Source of the DNA: Bacillus_I endophytica_A | GTDB taxonomy: Bacteria; Bacillota; Bacilli; Bacillales; Bacillaceae_H | DNA length: 64,000 nt | NCBI RefSeq assembly: GCF_026790145.1 | Contig: NZ_JALAMS010000034.1 | Location: 1 to 64,000, forward strand | Direction: 5' to 3' | Part shown: in pieces, positions 1 to 6,509 of the stretch | Layout of the letters: each line of letters opens with the position of its first letter | Position numbering within the stretch: the first letter of the stretch is position 1 | Translations under genes and position numbers: made by a program | The notes under the pieces: model-generated | The model's input: the letters and a program-made list of their open reading frames with translations, nothing else | Database searches by the model: none | What the model was told of the DNA's origin: nothing

Positions 1-673
1 GTTGTATGGAAGGAACGAAGACGGAAACACTCTGATTTAAAATGGCTAAAGAAGTTTTCCATACTTGCATTATCCCAACAGTTTCCTTTTCGAGACATAC
101 TGGCTTTCATCTTGTATTTTTTAAGGGCATTGTTATATTGATGGGATGTGTACTGAAATCCTTGATCACTGTGCAGAAGAACGCCTTGTACATTCCGGTT
201 CTTGCGAGCTTTCTTAAGAGTATCCATGACAAGCTGCAGATCATTTCTGTGACTCATCTGATAAGCCACAACCTCGTGGTTGTATAAGTCCTTAATGACA
301 GAGAGGTATAACTTTCTTCCTTGAAATAGAAGATACGTGATATCCGTTACCCATTTTTCATTTGGCTGTGACGCTTTGAACTGTCTGTTNNNNNNNNNNN
401 NNNNNNNNNNNNNNNNNNNNNNNNNNNNNNNNNNNNNNNNNNNNNNNNNNNNNNNNNCTTCATTCTTGTATGACATTCTCTGATCTTTTCCTGGATATTT
501 TGATCCTCTAACTGTTTGGGAGAAGGGCTTGTTTGTCGTTTGATCCATTTATAATACCCACTCCGAGAGACACGGGCTAGGTCACACAAGAGTTGAACAG
601 GATATTGATGTGCGAGCTCTTGAATTCCCTTATATCTCTCCCGTGCTGATAGTTCTTCCATTCCTCCTTTCAT
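1..673 (-). CDS. IS3-family transposase OrfB (DDE integrase), partial and gap-interrupted
   Basis: The catalytic half of the transposase. The part before the gap gives the HTH_21-type start (ERYKGIQELAHQYPVQLLCD, SGYYKWIKRQ). Beyond the gap, reading from 389 downward in the frame starting NRQFKAS, the rve domain is clear: WVTDITYL with the first Asp, LLHSDQGFQYTS with the second Asp and NCWDNASMENFFSHFK with the Glu. So all three DDE residues are present. The frame before and after the Ns differs if the gap length is taken literally, and about 60 residues (the HTH-to-rve linker, usually containing YGYRR) are missing. I therefore read the break as assembly, not decay. The 3' end is off the window. 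Confidence 0.75.
390..457. other. Assembly gap (run of 68 Ns) inside the IS
   Basis: Sixty-eight consecutive Ns interrupt OrfB. Because 68 is not a multiple of three and the missing protein segment in IS3 OrfB is usually about 60 residues, the gap size is probably a placeholder or an estimate and not the true length. Confidence 0.95.
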
Positions 674-966
674 TTTCCTAAGAACTTTTTTAAGAGTGCA
701 TTTTCTGCTTCCAATCGTTTCAGTTTGGTCTCTGTTGTTTCAGGTTGAGTAGTTGGTCTTCCCTTACCAACCCCTTTTGCTTTTCCACGTTTTTCTTCGA
801 GACCTTTTAGTCCCTCAGCTTGAAAGTGCTTCACCCATCGATATATGATGGCAACATCAATTTCTAACTTCTTCGCAATCGTTTTATACCCCATTTCTTC
901 TTTCAGATATAAGTCTACTGCTTTTCTCTTCGTTTTTAGGTCATACGTTCTATTAGTTTTACCCAT
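670..966 (-). CDS. IS3-family transposase OrfA (HTH, InsE-like)
   Basis: This 98-residue protein binds the element's ends. Residues about 8-45 form a helix-turn-helix of the transposase_8/HTH_29 kind (KRKAVDLYL, GYKTIAKKL, AIIYRWVKHF). A basic Gly/Lys linker and a C-terminal leucine-zipper-like segment (LKRLEAENALLKKFL) follow. The ATG at 966 has a GGAGGGGA ribosome site upstream. Its last codons carry the slippery heptamer that lets ribosomes shift into OrfB, so the product is probably made both alone and as an OrfAB fusion. Confidence 0.85.
   Translation of the reverse strand: MGKTNRTYDLKTKRKAVDLYLKEEMGYKTIAKKLEIDVAIIYRWVKHFQAEGLKGLEEKRGKAKGVGKGRPTTQPETTETKLKRLEAENALLKKFLGK
685..691 (-). 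promoter_or_regulatory. Programmed -1 frameshift site (A6G)
   Basis: On the minus strand the heptamer A AAA AAG sits in the OrfA frame (codons AAA AAG). Slipping back one base continues as GTT CTT AGG AAA ATG AAA, which is exactly the OrfB frame. This is the standard IS3 arrangement for making the OrfAB transposase. Confidence 0.75.
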
Positions 967-1033
967 AAAAAAATCCCCTCCGTAGTAGATAGAATAAAAG
1001 GCTCTCTTTTTTCTGTCTACTATAAGGGGATCA

Positions 1034-1403
1034 TATCATTAAGTAACAATAAGTTTGCTCCCTTTCTCTTAGGTATACTTTTATGGATAGGTTTCCAGTC
1101 TATGTTTCTGTAAAAACTTCTTAAAAAAGAGAACGAAAAGAACTCATGTTATGAAGGCTAAAAGTCCAACCGTTGTATTGTTGTATGATAAAGACTAATT
1201 ATAGACAAGTAATGATATTCTTTAGATAAATAAAGAGTGAGAGATTGTTAGCTGCATTATATTTTATAATGCTCTCCCCTATTTTAGTTGTGCCTCCTTC
1301 CCGCTGATTGTATAATTAATTCTTGTTCCGTTTTAATATCAACAACGTTAGGACGAGATTTCATAGTAACCATATCTTTGAATTTCTTACACCGGCCCCA
1401 TAA
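1034..1403. other. Intergenic stretch right of the IS, with a possible tiny ORF
   Basis: Mostly AT-rich. On the minus strand 1284-1373 can encode about 29 residues (MVTMKSRPNVVDI...) just after the stop of the 1404-1700 gene, but no ribosome site is visible. I do not claim it as a gene; it may be a decayed tail. Confidence 0.3.
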
Positions 1404-1700
1404 TTACTGTTCTTTTGAAATATTATTATTTCTTTTTACTAAGAGCACGATGGCGATGACAAAAGCAATTACACTATATATCCAGGTAAACATAAAAGCT
1501 AATCCCAAACCGATATTGGCATCCACATAATGATTGTTCATATCATCTATGACTAAATAGAGAAGTGGTGCGCCTCCAATAATCAGCAAGGGTATTAAGA
1601 GAATATTCTTTTTTGTCTTTCTTGTTGTTAGGAAAATGAGCAGGAAAGACGCTAAAAGAAAAAATTCCGAAGCTATTGTCAAAATTAACAGTTTGTTCAT
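1404..1700 (-). CDS. Small three-helix membrane protein, unknown function
   Basis: I do not recognise this family. The protein of about 98 residues has three hydrophobic segments: near the N-terminus (LLILTIASEFFLLASFLLIF), in the middle (ILLIPLLIIGGAPLLYLVI) and near the C-terminus (AFMFTWIYSVIAFVIAIVLL). It ends in a short charged tail. I chose the ATG at 1700 because AAGGAG stands about 10 bases before it; an upstream in-frame TTG at 1721 lies inside that ribosome site. It stands alone, far from the next minus-strand gene. Confidence 0.6.
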   Translation of the reverse strand: MNKLLILTIASEFFLLASFLLIFLTTRKTKKNILLIPLLIIGGAPLLYLVIDDMNNHYVDANIGLGLAFMFTWIYSVIAFVIAIVLLVKRNNNISKEQ

Positions 1701-1971
1701 ACTAAATTTTCTCCTTTTCAATCGACTTATTTATAAAAACATATGGAATGACACAAACTTATTTAAAAGACAGACAAATGAATGATCCCCCTTTATAAGC
1801 ATTAGACGATGAAATCATTAAATAGGTTTTTCTCTTTTTGAATATATTTTTCAAAAATGCAAATGACATTGCAAAGTAAGTTAACATAAAACATGCTCTA
1901 GAAATTCAAAAATTAGTTTCTTTCATTAACGGTTAATTATGACTTAAAGATTCCATATACATTATGAGCAG

Positions 1972-2003
1972 AAAAAAACCTTGGATTCTCATGGAATCCA
2001 AGG
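1972..2003 (-). terminator. Hairpin with T-run, minus direction
   Basis: Perfect 10-bp stem CCTTGGATTC/GAATCCAAGG (1979-2003) followed on the minus strand by seven T. It lies about 300 bases downstream of speG behind another hairpin, so it may be a backup terminator or end a small transcript. Confidence 0.6.
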
Positions 2004-2192
2004 GCTTTGTCATATAACTACTTTGTTATATTCCCTCTTTTCTTTACAAACAAAAAGACCTCACTTAAACCGTAGGTAAAGCAAGATAAGGATTATTAAA
2101 ATAGACAATGAAAGATACTTATATTAAGAGAAATAAAGAATCCTTAATATTTAGTTTATATAAAATCGATAGTAGTCTTTAAACAGTTTTAA

Positions 2193-2227
2193 AAAACAAG
2201 CAGCACTTTTGTCGCACTGCTTGTTTT
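2193..2227 (-). terminator. Terminator after speG
   Basis: Stem AAAACAAGCAG/CTGCTTGTTTT around a loop of about 13 bases, with T-rich flanks on both strands. It stands 60 bases past the speG stop. Confidence 0.7.
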
Positions 2228-2286
2228 AGAGAAAATTACTGGTGAATCTTATAGTTTTACTTTCTGTGTAACACTCTTTCGTATAT

Positions 2287-2805
2287 TCATTGTTCTATTT
2301 CTAAGTATTGCTTTTGAAACATACACATTCTTATTGCATTATGATAGCTACCGTCAACGAAAAATTCATCTTCTAACTCCCCTTCAACTGAAAAACCAAC
2401 CTTTTTGTAAATGTGAATAGCCTTAGCATTTTCTTTATCTACAATTAAATATAGTTTATGCATATTTAATACAGAAAAGGCATATTTCATAGCTAATTTA
2501 GTAGCAATCATGGCATAACCATAGCCTTGATGCTTAGGATCAATGATAATTTGAAACTCTGATCTCCGATGAATATAATCAATTTCTACTAATTCAACTA
2601 GCCCAATCATTTCACCATCTTTTTCGAGTATAAAACGACGCTCACCTTGATCATGAATATGCTTATCATATAAATCCTGTAACTCTACAAAAGCTTCATA
2701 AGGCTCTTCAAACCAATAAGACATGATGTTTGCATCATTATTAAGTTCATGCACAAATTTTAAATCTTCGCGTTCCAAAGGACGTAATTTAAGATCCTTA
2801 CTCAT
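2287..2805 (-). CDS. speG: Spermidine N1-acetyltransferase (SpeG)
   Basis: A cytosolic GNAT enzyme that moves an acetyl group from acetyl-CoA to spermidine or spermine, detoxifying excess polyamine. At 172 residues it matches E. coli SpeG from end to end by recall: LRPLEREDLKFVHEL at the start, then MSYWFEEPYEAFVEL, LYDKHIHDQGERRF, the acetyl-CoA loop region DPKHQGYGYAMIATK, and KLYLIVDKENAKAIHIYKK near the end. The ATG at 2805 follows TGGAGG. It is monocistronic with its own terminator. Bacilli more often carry PaiA or BltD-type acetyltransferases, so a full SpeG is notable, and it fits the polyamine genes at 9-22 kb. Confidence 0.88.
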   Translation of the reverse strand: MSKDLKLRPLEREDLKFVHELNNDANIMSYWFEEPYEAFVELQDLYDKHIHDQGERRFILEKDGEMIGLVELVEIDYIHRRSEFQIIIDPKHQGYGYAMIATKLAMKYAFSVLNMHKLYLIVDKENAKAIHIYKKVGFSVEGELEDEFFVDGSYHNAIRMCMFQKQYLEIEQ

Positions 2806-2904
2806 TTTTTATTTAACCTCCATAAATTTGTGGTAACTATAGTTTTTGAATTGCACCCTTCACTCCTGTTCTTCTTATCCTATTCTAACTTTATAAATTC
2901 ATAG

Positions 2905-3219
2905 TTATGAAGTCACTCCAAGACCAACAACTCCTATTAAAATAAGAAACAATGATAAGTACTGAAAAATGCTCAATTTCTCTTTAAACCACAGCATCCC
3001 AACTAGCGCGATCCCAATACTTCCAATACCTGTCCATACTGCATAAGCAACCCCAGCTGGGATAACTTGCATCGCCTTTGATAGACATAAAAAGGATAAA
3101 ATAAAACCAACTGACATTGTAAGTATAGCCCATTTTTTTCTTTTTCCATTTATATATTTCATCGCAATCGTCGCTACAACCTCTTCAAGTCCAGCCAATA
3201 ATAATAAACCCCAAACCAT
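2905..3219 (-). CDS. yvdR: SMR-family efflux subunit YvdR
   Basis: Small multidrug resistance protein of 104 residues with four transmembrane helices. The second helix region carries AGVAYAVWTGIGSIG, the SMR signature, and the conserved membrane Glu lies in the first helix (GLEEVVA). It resembles B. subtilis YvdR (shared MKYI.G.RKKW and CLS.AM). It should work as a heterodimer with YvdS to export small cations; guanidinium or quaternary amines are the usual cargo of the family, but the cargo here is unknown. Its ATG overlaps the yvdS stop (TAATG), so the two are translationally coupled. Confidence 0.85.
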   Translation of the reverse strand: MVWGLLLLAGLEEVVATIAMKYINGKRKKWAILTMSVGFILSFLCLSKAMQVIPAGVAYAVWTGIGSIGIALVGMLWFKEKLSIFQYLSLFLILIGVVGLGVTS

Positions 3220-3554
3220 TACTTTTCACCTCTAGCTTCATATGTCTCTTTTCCTGTGAATACTTTCATTCCTATTATCCCCACTAATAAAATAGCTAAA
3301 AAAACAAGTTGTTTGATTGAGAAAGAATCTCCTAAAATAATCCCTACAAGATATGTTCCAACTGTCCCCATCCCAACAAACACAGTATAAGCAGCTGCAA
3401 TAGGAAGTGATTTATACGAATAAATCAGAAGTATAAAGCTTACTAGAATGAGGATAAAAGTCCCACCCCATTGGAATCCTGTTTCAGCATGTTTTAATCC
3501 TGAGGCCCATACTACCTCTAAAAGTCCCGCAATAAATACAAATAACCAATTCAT
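3219..3554 (-). CDS. yvdS: SMR-family efflux subunit YvdS
   Basis: Partner of YvdR, 111 residues and four helices. Residues about 1-22 (MNWLFVFIAGLLEVVWASGL) match YvdS, with the conserved Glu at about residue 13, and AAAYTVFVGMGTVGTYLVG is the SMR signature. The soluble tail (TGKETYEARGEK) is typical of the longer subunit. The ATG at 3554 follows AAGGAG. A 9-3-9 palindrome lies just upstream, so the yvdSR pair is very likely repressed by YvdT. Confidence 0.87.
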   Translation of the reverse strand: MNWLFVFIAGLLEVVWASGLKHAETGFQWGGTFILILVSFILLIYSYKSLPIAAAYTVFVGMGTVGTYLVGIILGDSFSIKQLVFLAILLVGIIGMKVFTGKETYEARGEK

Positions 3555-3580
3555 ATTCTTTCAACTCCTTATAAAAAATG

Positions 3581-3601
3581 AATGAATGAATGTCATTCAT
3601 T
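3581..3601. promoter_or_regulatory. Probable YvdT operator before yvdSR
   Basis: Perfect inverted repeat AATGAATGA-ATG-TCATTCATT (9-bp arms, 3-base spacer), 27 bases upstream of the yvdS start. The same arms occur at 4250-4270 before yvdT. TetR-family repressors bind such palindromes. Confidence 0.8.
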
Positions 3602-3610
3602 TTTTGGTTA

Positions 3611-3644
3611 ATAAAAATTATTGGGTATTCCCAATAATTTTTAT
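3611..3644 (-). terminator. Long perfect hairpin ending yvdT
   Basis: ATAAAAATTATTGGG paired with CCCAATAATTTTTAT around TATT. It overlaps the yvdT stop codon and separates yvdT from yvdSR; T-rich arms could end transcripts both ways. Confidence 0.6.
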
Positions 3645-4231
3645 TCATTAAGTAATAGTAATGATCTCTTAATAAAATTAAACAACTCTGCCTGGTACTT
3701 TTCTAGAGATTGATCTTGTTCTTGGCCTATGTAATATCTTTCAGCTGCATTTTCAATAAGATTGATAATCGTTTTGGATGTCCATTTGACGTTTGTTGTA
3801 CTTCGAATCTCATTTTGTTTAACAGCCTTCTCCATTACATTTCCAAGCCAGCTATAATAAGGTTCATATACTAACTCCCATTTGTCTAAAGAATGATTAA
3901 AAGCAAGCCCAGAATAAACAAGCACAATGATATCCTTATGCTTTTCGGTAATCTTAAAAGTATCAGCAATTAGGACTTTCAAAGTATCCCAGAAGCTCTC
4001 TCCTTCCTTTACCTCTTCTTGAACGCTTTTCAATGTGAGAGTTAAAAGGTAATCTGCAATAGCAGGTATCAAATCATGTTTTGATTTAAAGTATAAATAA
4101 AAAGTTCCTTGTGCAATTCCAGCTTTTTTAGCAATCTCTGATATAGATGCTTTATAAAGACCTTTCTCAGATATAACTTCTATAGAAGCTTGCAAAATTC
4201 TTTTGTATTTATCATCTGATTTCTTTTGCAT
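3641..4231 (-). CDS. yvdT: TetR-family repressor YvdT
   Basis: A 196-residue TetR regulator. The N-terminal HTH (KYKRILQASIEVISEKGLY, ISEIAKKAGIAQGTFYLYF) and the ligand domain (ITEKHKDIIVLVYSGLA, WTSKTIINLIENAAERYYIG) match B. subtilis YvdT. It most likely represses its own gene and the following yvdSR efflux pair, as shown by identical palindromic arms before both transcription units. The ATG at 4231 follows AAGGGAG. The gene order T-S-R is the same as in B. subtilis, but here a hairpin and a second operator split the locus. Confidence 0.88.
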   Translation of the reverse strand: MQKKSDDKYKRILQASIEVISEKGLYKASISEIAKKAGIAQGTFYLYFKSKHDLIPAIADYLLTLTLKSVQEEVKEGESFWDTLKVLIADTFKITEKHKDIIVLVYSGLAFNHSLDKWELVYEPYYSWLGNVMEKAVKQNEIRSTTNVKWTSKTIINLIENAAERYYIGQEQDQSLEKYQAELFNFIKRSLLLLNE

Positions 4232-4249
4232 AAGGCAGCTCCCTTCTTA

Positions 4250-4270
4250 AATGAATGACGTTCATTCATT
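4250..4270. promoter_or_regulatory. Probable YvdT operator before yvdT
   Basis: Perfect inverted repeat AATGAATGA-CGT-TCATTCATT, 19 bases upstream of the yvdT start, the same arms as at 3581-3601. This implies autorepression. Confidence 0.8.
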
Positions 4271-4337
4271 CTAACACACTATTTATAGAATTTCTAGTAA
4301 GCATACCAAAAAATTCAGAGTGATTACATAACATGAA

Positions 4338-4352
4338 TGAAAATCATTTTCA
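4338..4352. promoter_or_regulatory. Fur-box-like 7-1-7 palindrome
   Basis: TGAAAATCATTTTCA is a perfect 7-1-7 inverted repeat and matches the Bacillus Fur consensus TGATAATNATTATCA at 13 of 15 positions. It lies about 107 bases upstream of yvdT and just downstream of the DUF1540 gene's terminator, so the gene it would control is unclear. Confidence 0.35.
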
Positions 4353-4372
4353 TTACTAATACTACAAATCAT

Positions 4373-4402
4373 AAAAGGTAACCAGACTCCTGGTTACCTT
4401 TT
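4373..4402 (-). terminator. Terminator after the DUF1540 gene
   Basis: AAAAGGTAACCAG / CTGGTTACCTTTT, a perfect 13-bp stem with a 4-base loop, directly after the stop at 4409. Confidence 0.8.
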
Positions 4403-4408
4403 ATAAAA

Positions 4409-4564
4409 TTAATGCTGTGGTTTAAATGTTTTGCAGTCTGTTTCTTCACTATTTGATGCTTCTTCACCCTTATGACTTACTACATAAATCGCGTCTGCCT
4501 GACACTTGTTTCCAGAACCCCAATACGTACAATTGCTGACTTCACAAAGAACATCTTGAGCCAT
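4409..4564 (-). CDS. DUF1540 small cysteine-rich protein
   Basis: A 51-residue protein with one DUF1540 domain: four cysteines (CEVSNCTYW, KCQAD, DCKTF) and a conserved mid-segment AIYVV. The function of the family is unknown; metal binding through the cysteines is plausible and the proteins are common in spore formers. The ATG at 4564 (MAQDVLCEVS) is chosen because AAGGAGGTG lies about 7 bases upstream; an in-frame extension to 4612 has no ribosome site. It is monocistronic with a strong terminator. Confidence 0.85.
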   Translation of the reverse strand: MAQDVLCEVSNCTYWGSGNKCQADAIYVVSHKGEEASNSEETDCKTFKPQH

Positions 4565-4864
4565 CGTTTCCACCTCCTTTTTTGTTATTATTAACAAATA
4601 TAATATGGTCAATACTATTTGTGTATCTTATACAAATTTAATTACGATAATGTGATTTATCAGAAGTAGCCCATTGAAATTAATGATTACAAAAAATTTT
4701 GTATTAAAAATGATAAATACATTTTTTTCTTGCAATTGTGCTGATTATTGAAGAACAAAACGATTGTAGCTAACTCATACAATGTCAATCATTAAAAATA
4801 TTTTATTGGATATTTAATAACCATTTGAAGCACAATTTAATTATAGAAATGGAGGTAGAGTATT

Positions 4865-5869
4865 GTGAAAAATAAAAATTCCATAAGTGCATCAGAGATC
4901 GGTACCCTTTGGCTTACATATCAAGAAAAAACCATGATCTTAAGAATATTAGAGTATTTCATTGAAAAAGCTGATGATCAACAAGCTAAAAATATAATGG
5001 GAGGCTTATGGCAAGAACTAAGTTACTATGTATCGAAGATAAAGAACATTTTTCAAGAGCAAGGTATAACTATACCTATTGGATTTACTGAAGCAGATGT
5101 TAATTTAGAAGCCCCTAAGTTATATGACAATGGATTTGATATTATGTTCGTACGTATTTTAAAAGAAATTAGTATGGGCATGTACACACTTAATATGAAT
5201 ATGTCCTATCAAGATGAGGTTATGGAAATTTATGAAGGTTTGACTTCTACCACCCAAAAAATTTATAAATCATCTACTATTTATTTACTCGAAAAAGGGA
5301 TTCTTATCCGTCCACCTAAAGTGACAATGCCTAAGTCCTCTGAGTTTGTTGAAAGTAAAAACTATCTAAATGGATTTAATCCCTTTAATAAAAAAAGAGC
5401 TTTGAATGACATTGAACTAGGTTATCTTCATCATGGAATCGAGACAAATAATATTGGAATGCAATTGATTACTGGATTCGCACAATGTGCAACAAATAAA
5501 GAAGTTAAACAATATTTTGTGAAAGGAAAAGAACTGGCTAAAAAACAGATAAAAGTATTTGAAGACATTCTTCTTCAAAATGATGTTCAGTTTTCTGCAA
5601 CTTCTGGAAGTACTGTAACAACTTCTAAAGAGGCTCCATTTTCACAAAAACTTATGATGTTTTGCATTTACCTTTTAAATGGTTTTGGCCTTGTAGGAAG
5701 TAGTTTTGGAACCATTTTCAGTCTGAGAAAAGATGTATCGATGAAAACGGCATTAATTGCAAAGGATATCTACTTCTATGCTGATGATGGAGTTAAAATT
5801 ATGATTGAAAACGGTTGGTTAGAGGAACCACCACAAATGGAAGATCGAACAAAATTAATGAAGGATTAA
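4865..5869 (+). CDS. DUF3231 family protein (first copy)
   Basis: A 334-residue protein typical of Bacillaceae. It looks like a tandem of two all-alpha, ferritin-like halves: residues about 8-150 and 180-325, each beginning with a similar motif (SASEIGTLW; LNDIELGYLHHG) and containing PIGFTEADV-type turns. The C-terminus WLEEPPQMEDRTKL is a family hallmark. The role is unknown; relatives are linked to spores and stress. The start is GTG at 4865 after GGAGGT. A second, diverged copy is at 24220-25215. It is monocistronic, flanked by minus-strand genes to the left. Confidence 0.8.
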   Translation: MKNKNSISASEIGTLWLTYQEKTMILRILEYFIEKADDQQAKNIMGGLWQELSYYVSKIKNIFQEQGITIPIGFTEADVNLEAPKLYDNGFDIMFVRILKEISMGMYTLNMNMSYQDEVMEIYEGLTSTTQKIYKSSTIYLLEKGILIRPPKVTMPKSSEFVESKNYLNGFNPFNKKRALNDIELGYLHHGIETNNIGMQLITGFAQCATNKEVKQYFVKGKELAKKQIKVFEDILLQNDVQFSATSGSTVTTSKEAPFSQKLMMFCIYLLNGFGLVGSSFGTIFSLRKDVSMKTALIAKDIYFYADDGVKIMIENGWLEEPPQMEDRTKLMKD

Positions 5870-5935
5870 TCATAACAAAATTAAATCACATATGAATTGA
5901 ACACTCTAGAAAAATAAAAAATAGAAGTGAAGAAA

Positions 5936-6406
5936 ATGACCAAAAAGGGATTAGAAAGTATTTTTTCGAGCATAGCATTACCAGGCTTTCCTCAACTAAT
6001 GAATGGAAAACTTATAAAAGGAATTCTATTTATTGGATTAGAAATATTAATCAATGTTCAGGCTAATTTTAATACAGTTATCATATTAAGCTTTCAAGGA
6101 GAAATTGAAAAGGCAATTGAGCAAACTCATTACCAATGGTTAATGTTTTACCCCTGTCTTTATTTCTTTGCAATGTGGGATGCTTATAGAGATGCCGAGG
6201 GCGAACATTCTCCTTTCATGTTTATCCCCTTCGTCTTCTCCGCCTATTTTGTTACAGTTGGAGTCATTTACTCCTCTACGTTTACGATAAAGAATATATT
6301 ATTAGGACCAATATGGCTATCTTTTCTTTGTTTACCAATTGGCTTACTCGTTGGAATAACTATAAAGAAAATAATTCTTTGGAAGATAGAAAACTCCACC
6401 TCATAA
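5936..6406 (+). CDS. Multi-pass membrane protein with a TM2-like start
   Basis: About 156 residues with four or five membrane helices. The first part, PGFPQLMNGKLIKGILFIGL, has the Pro-Gly-x-x-Gln-x-x-x-Gly-x-x-x-Lys-Gly pattern seen in TM2-like small membrane proteins. A central aqueous stretch with charged residues (WDAYRDAEGE) and two further hairpins follow. I do not know its function. The start is uncertain: an ATG at 5936 has a weak GAAGTGA nearby, and an in-frame GTG lies at 5927. It follows the DUF3231 gene on the same strand by about 60 bases and may share its transcript. Confidence 0.6.
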   Translation: MTKKGLESIFSSIALPGFPQLMNGKLIKGILFIGLEILINVQANFNTVIILSFQGEIEKAIEQTHYQWLMFYPCLYFFAMWDAYRDAEGEHSPFMFIPFVFSAYFVTVGVIYSSTFTIKNILLGPIWLSFLCLPIGLLVGITIKKIILWKIENSTS

Positions 6407-6509
6407 AAAAGAACAGACAGTAAAAATTCTGTCTGTTTCTCAAAATCTAGCATGTATATTAAAACTAAAATGTGGACCTCTTCTTTGTATGATAATCTAT
6501 TGAACACAA

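Larger units (their letters stand above)
1..1033 (-). mobile_element. IS3-family insertion sequence, one end only
   Basis: The element is read on the minus strand and runs off the left edge of the window. Its start is marked at about 1033 by a terminal sequence beginning TGATCCCCTTATAGTAGACA, with the TG end typical of the IS3 family. Inside are an HTH-bearing OrfA and a DDE integrase OrfB in overlapping frames. The far end, its inverted repeat and any target duplication lie outside the window, and an assembly gap interrupts OrfB. Assignment to IS3 is firm; the subgroup (IS150-like by layout) is an inference. Confidence 0.85.

Noticed and set aside
42..287. Plus-strand open frame of 81 codons
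   Set aside because: It is the complement of the IS OrfB integrase domain, which carries the DDE residues on the minus strand.
1288..1530. Plus-strand frame of 80 codons
   Set aside because: It overlaps the minus-strand small membrane protein and has no ribosome site.
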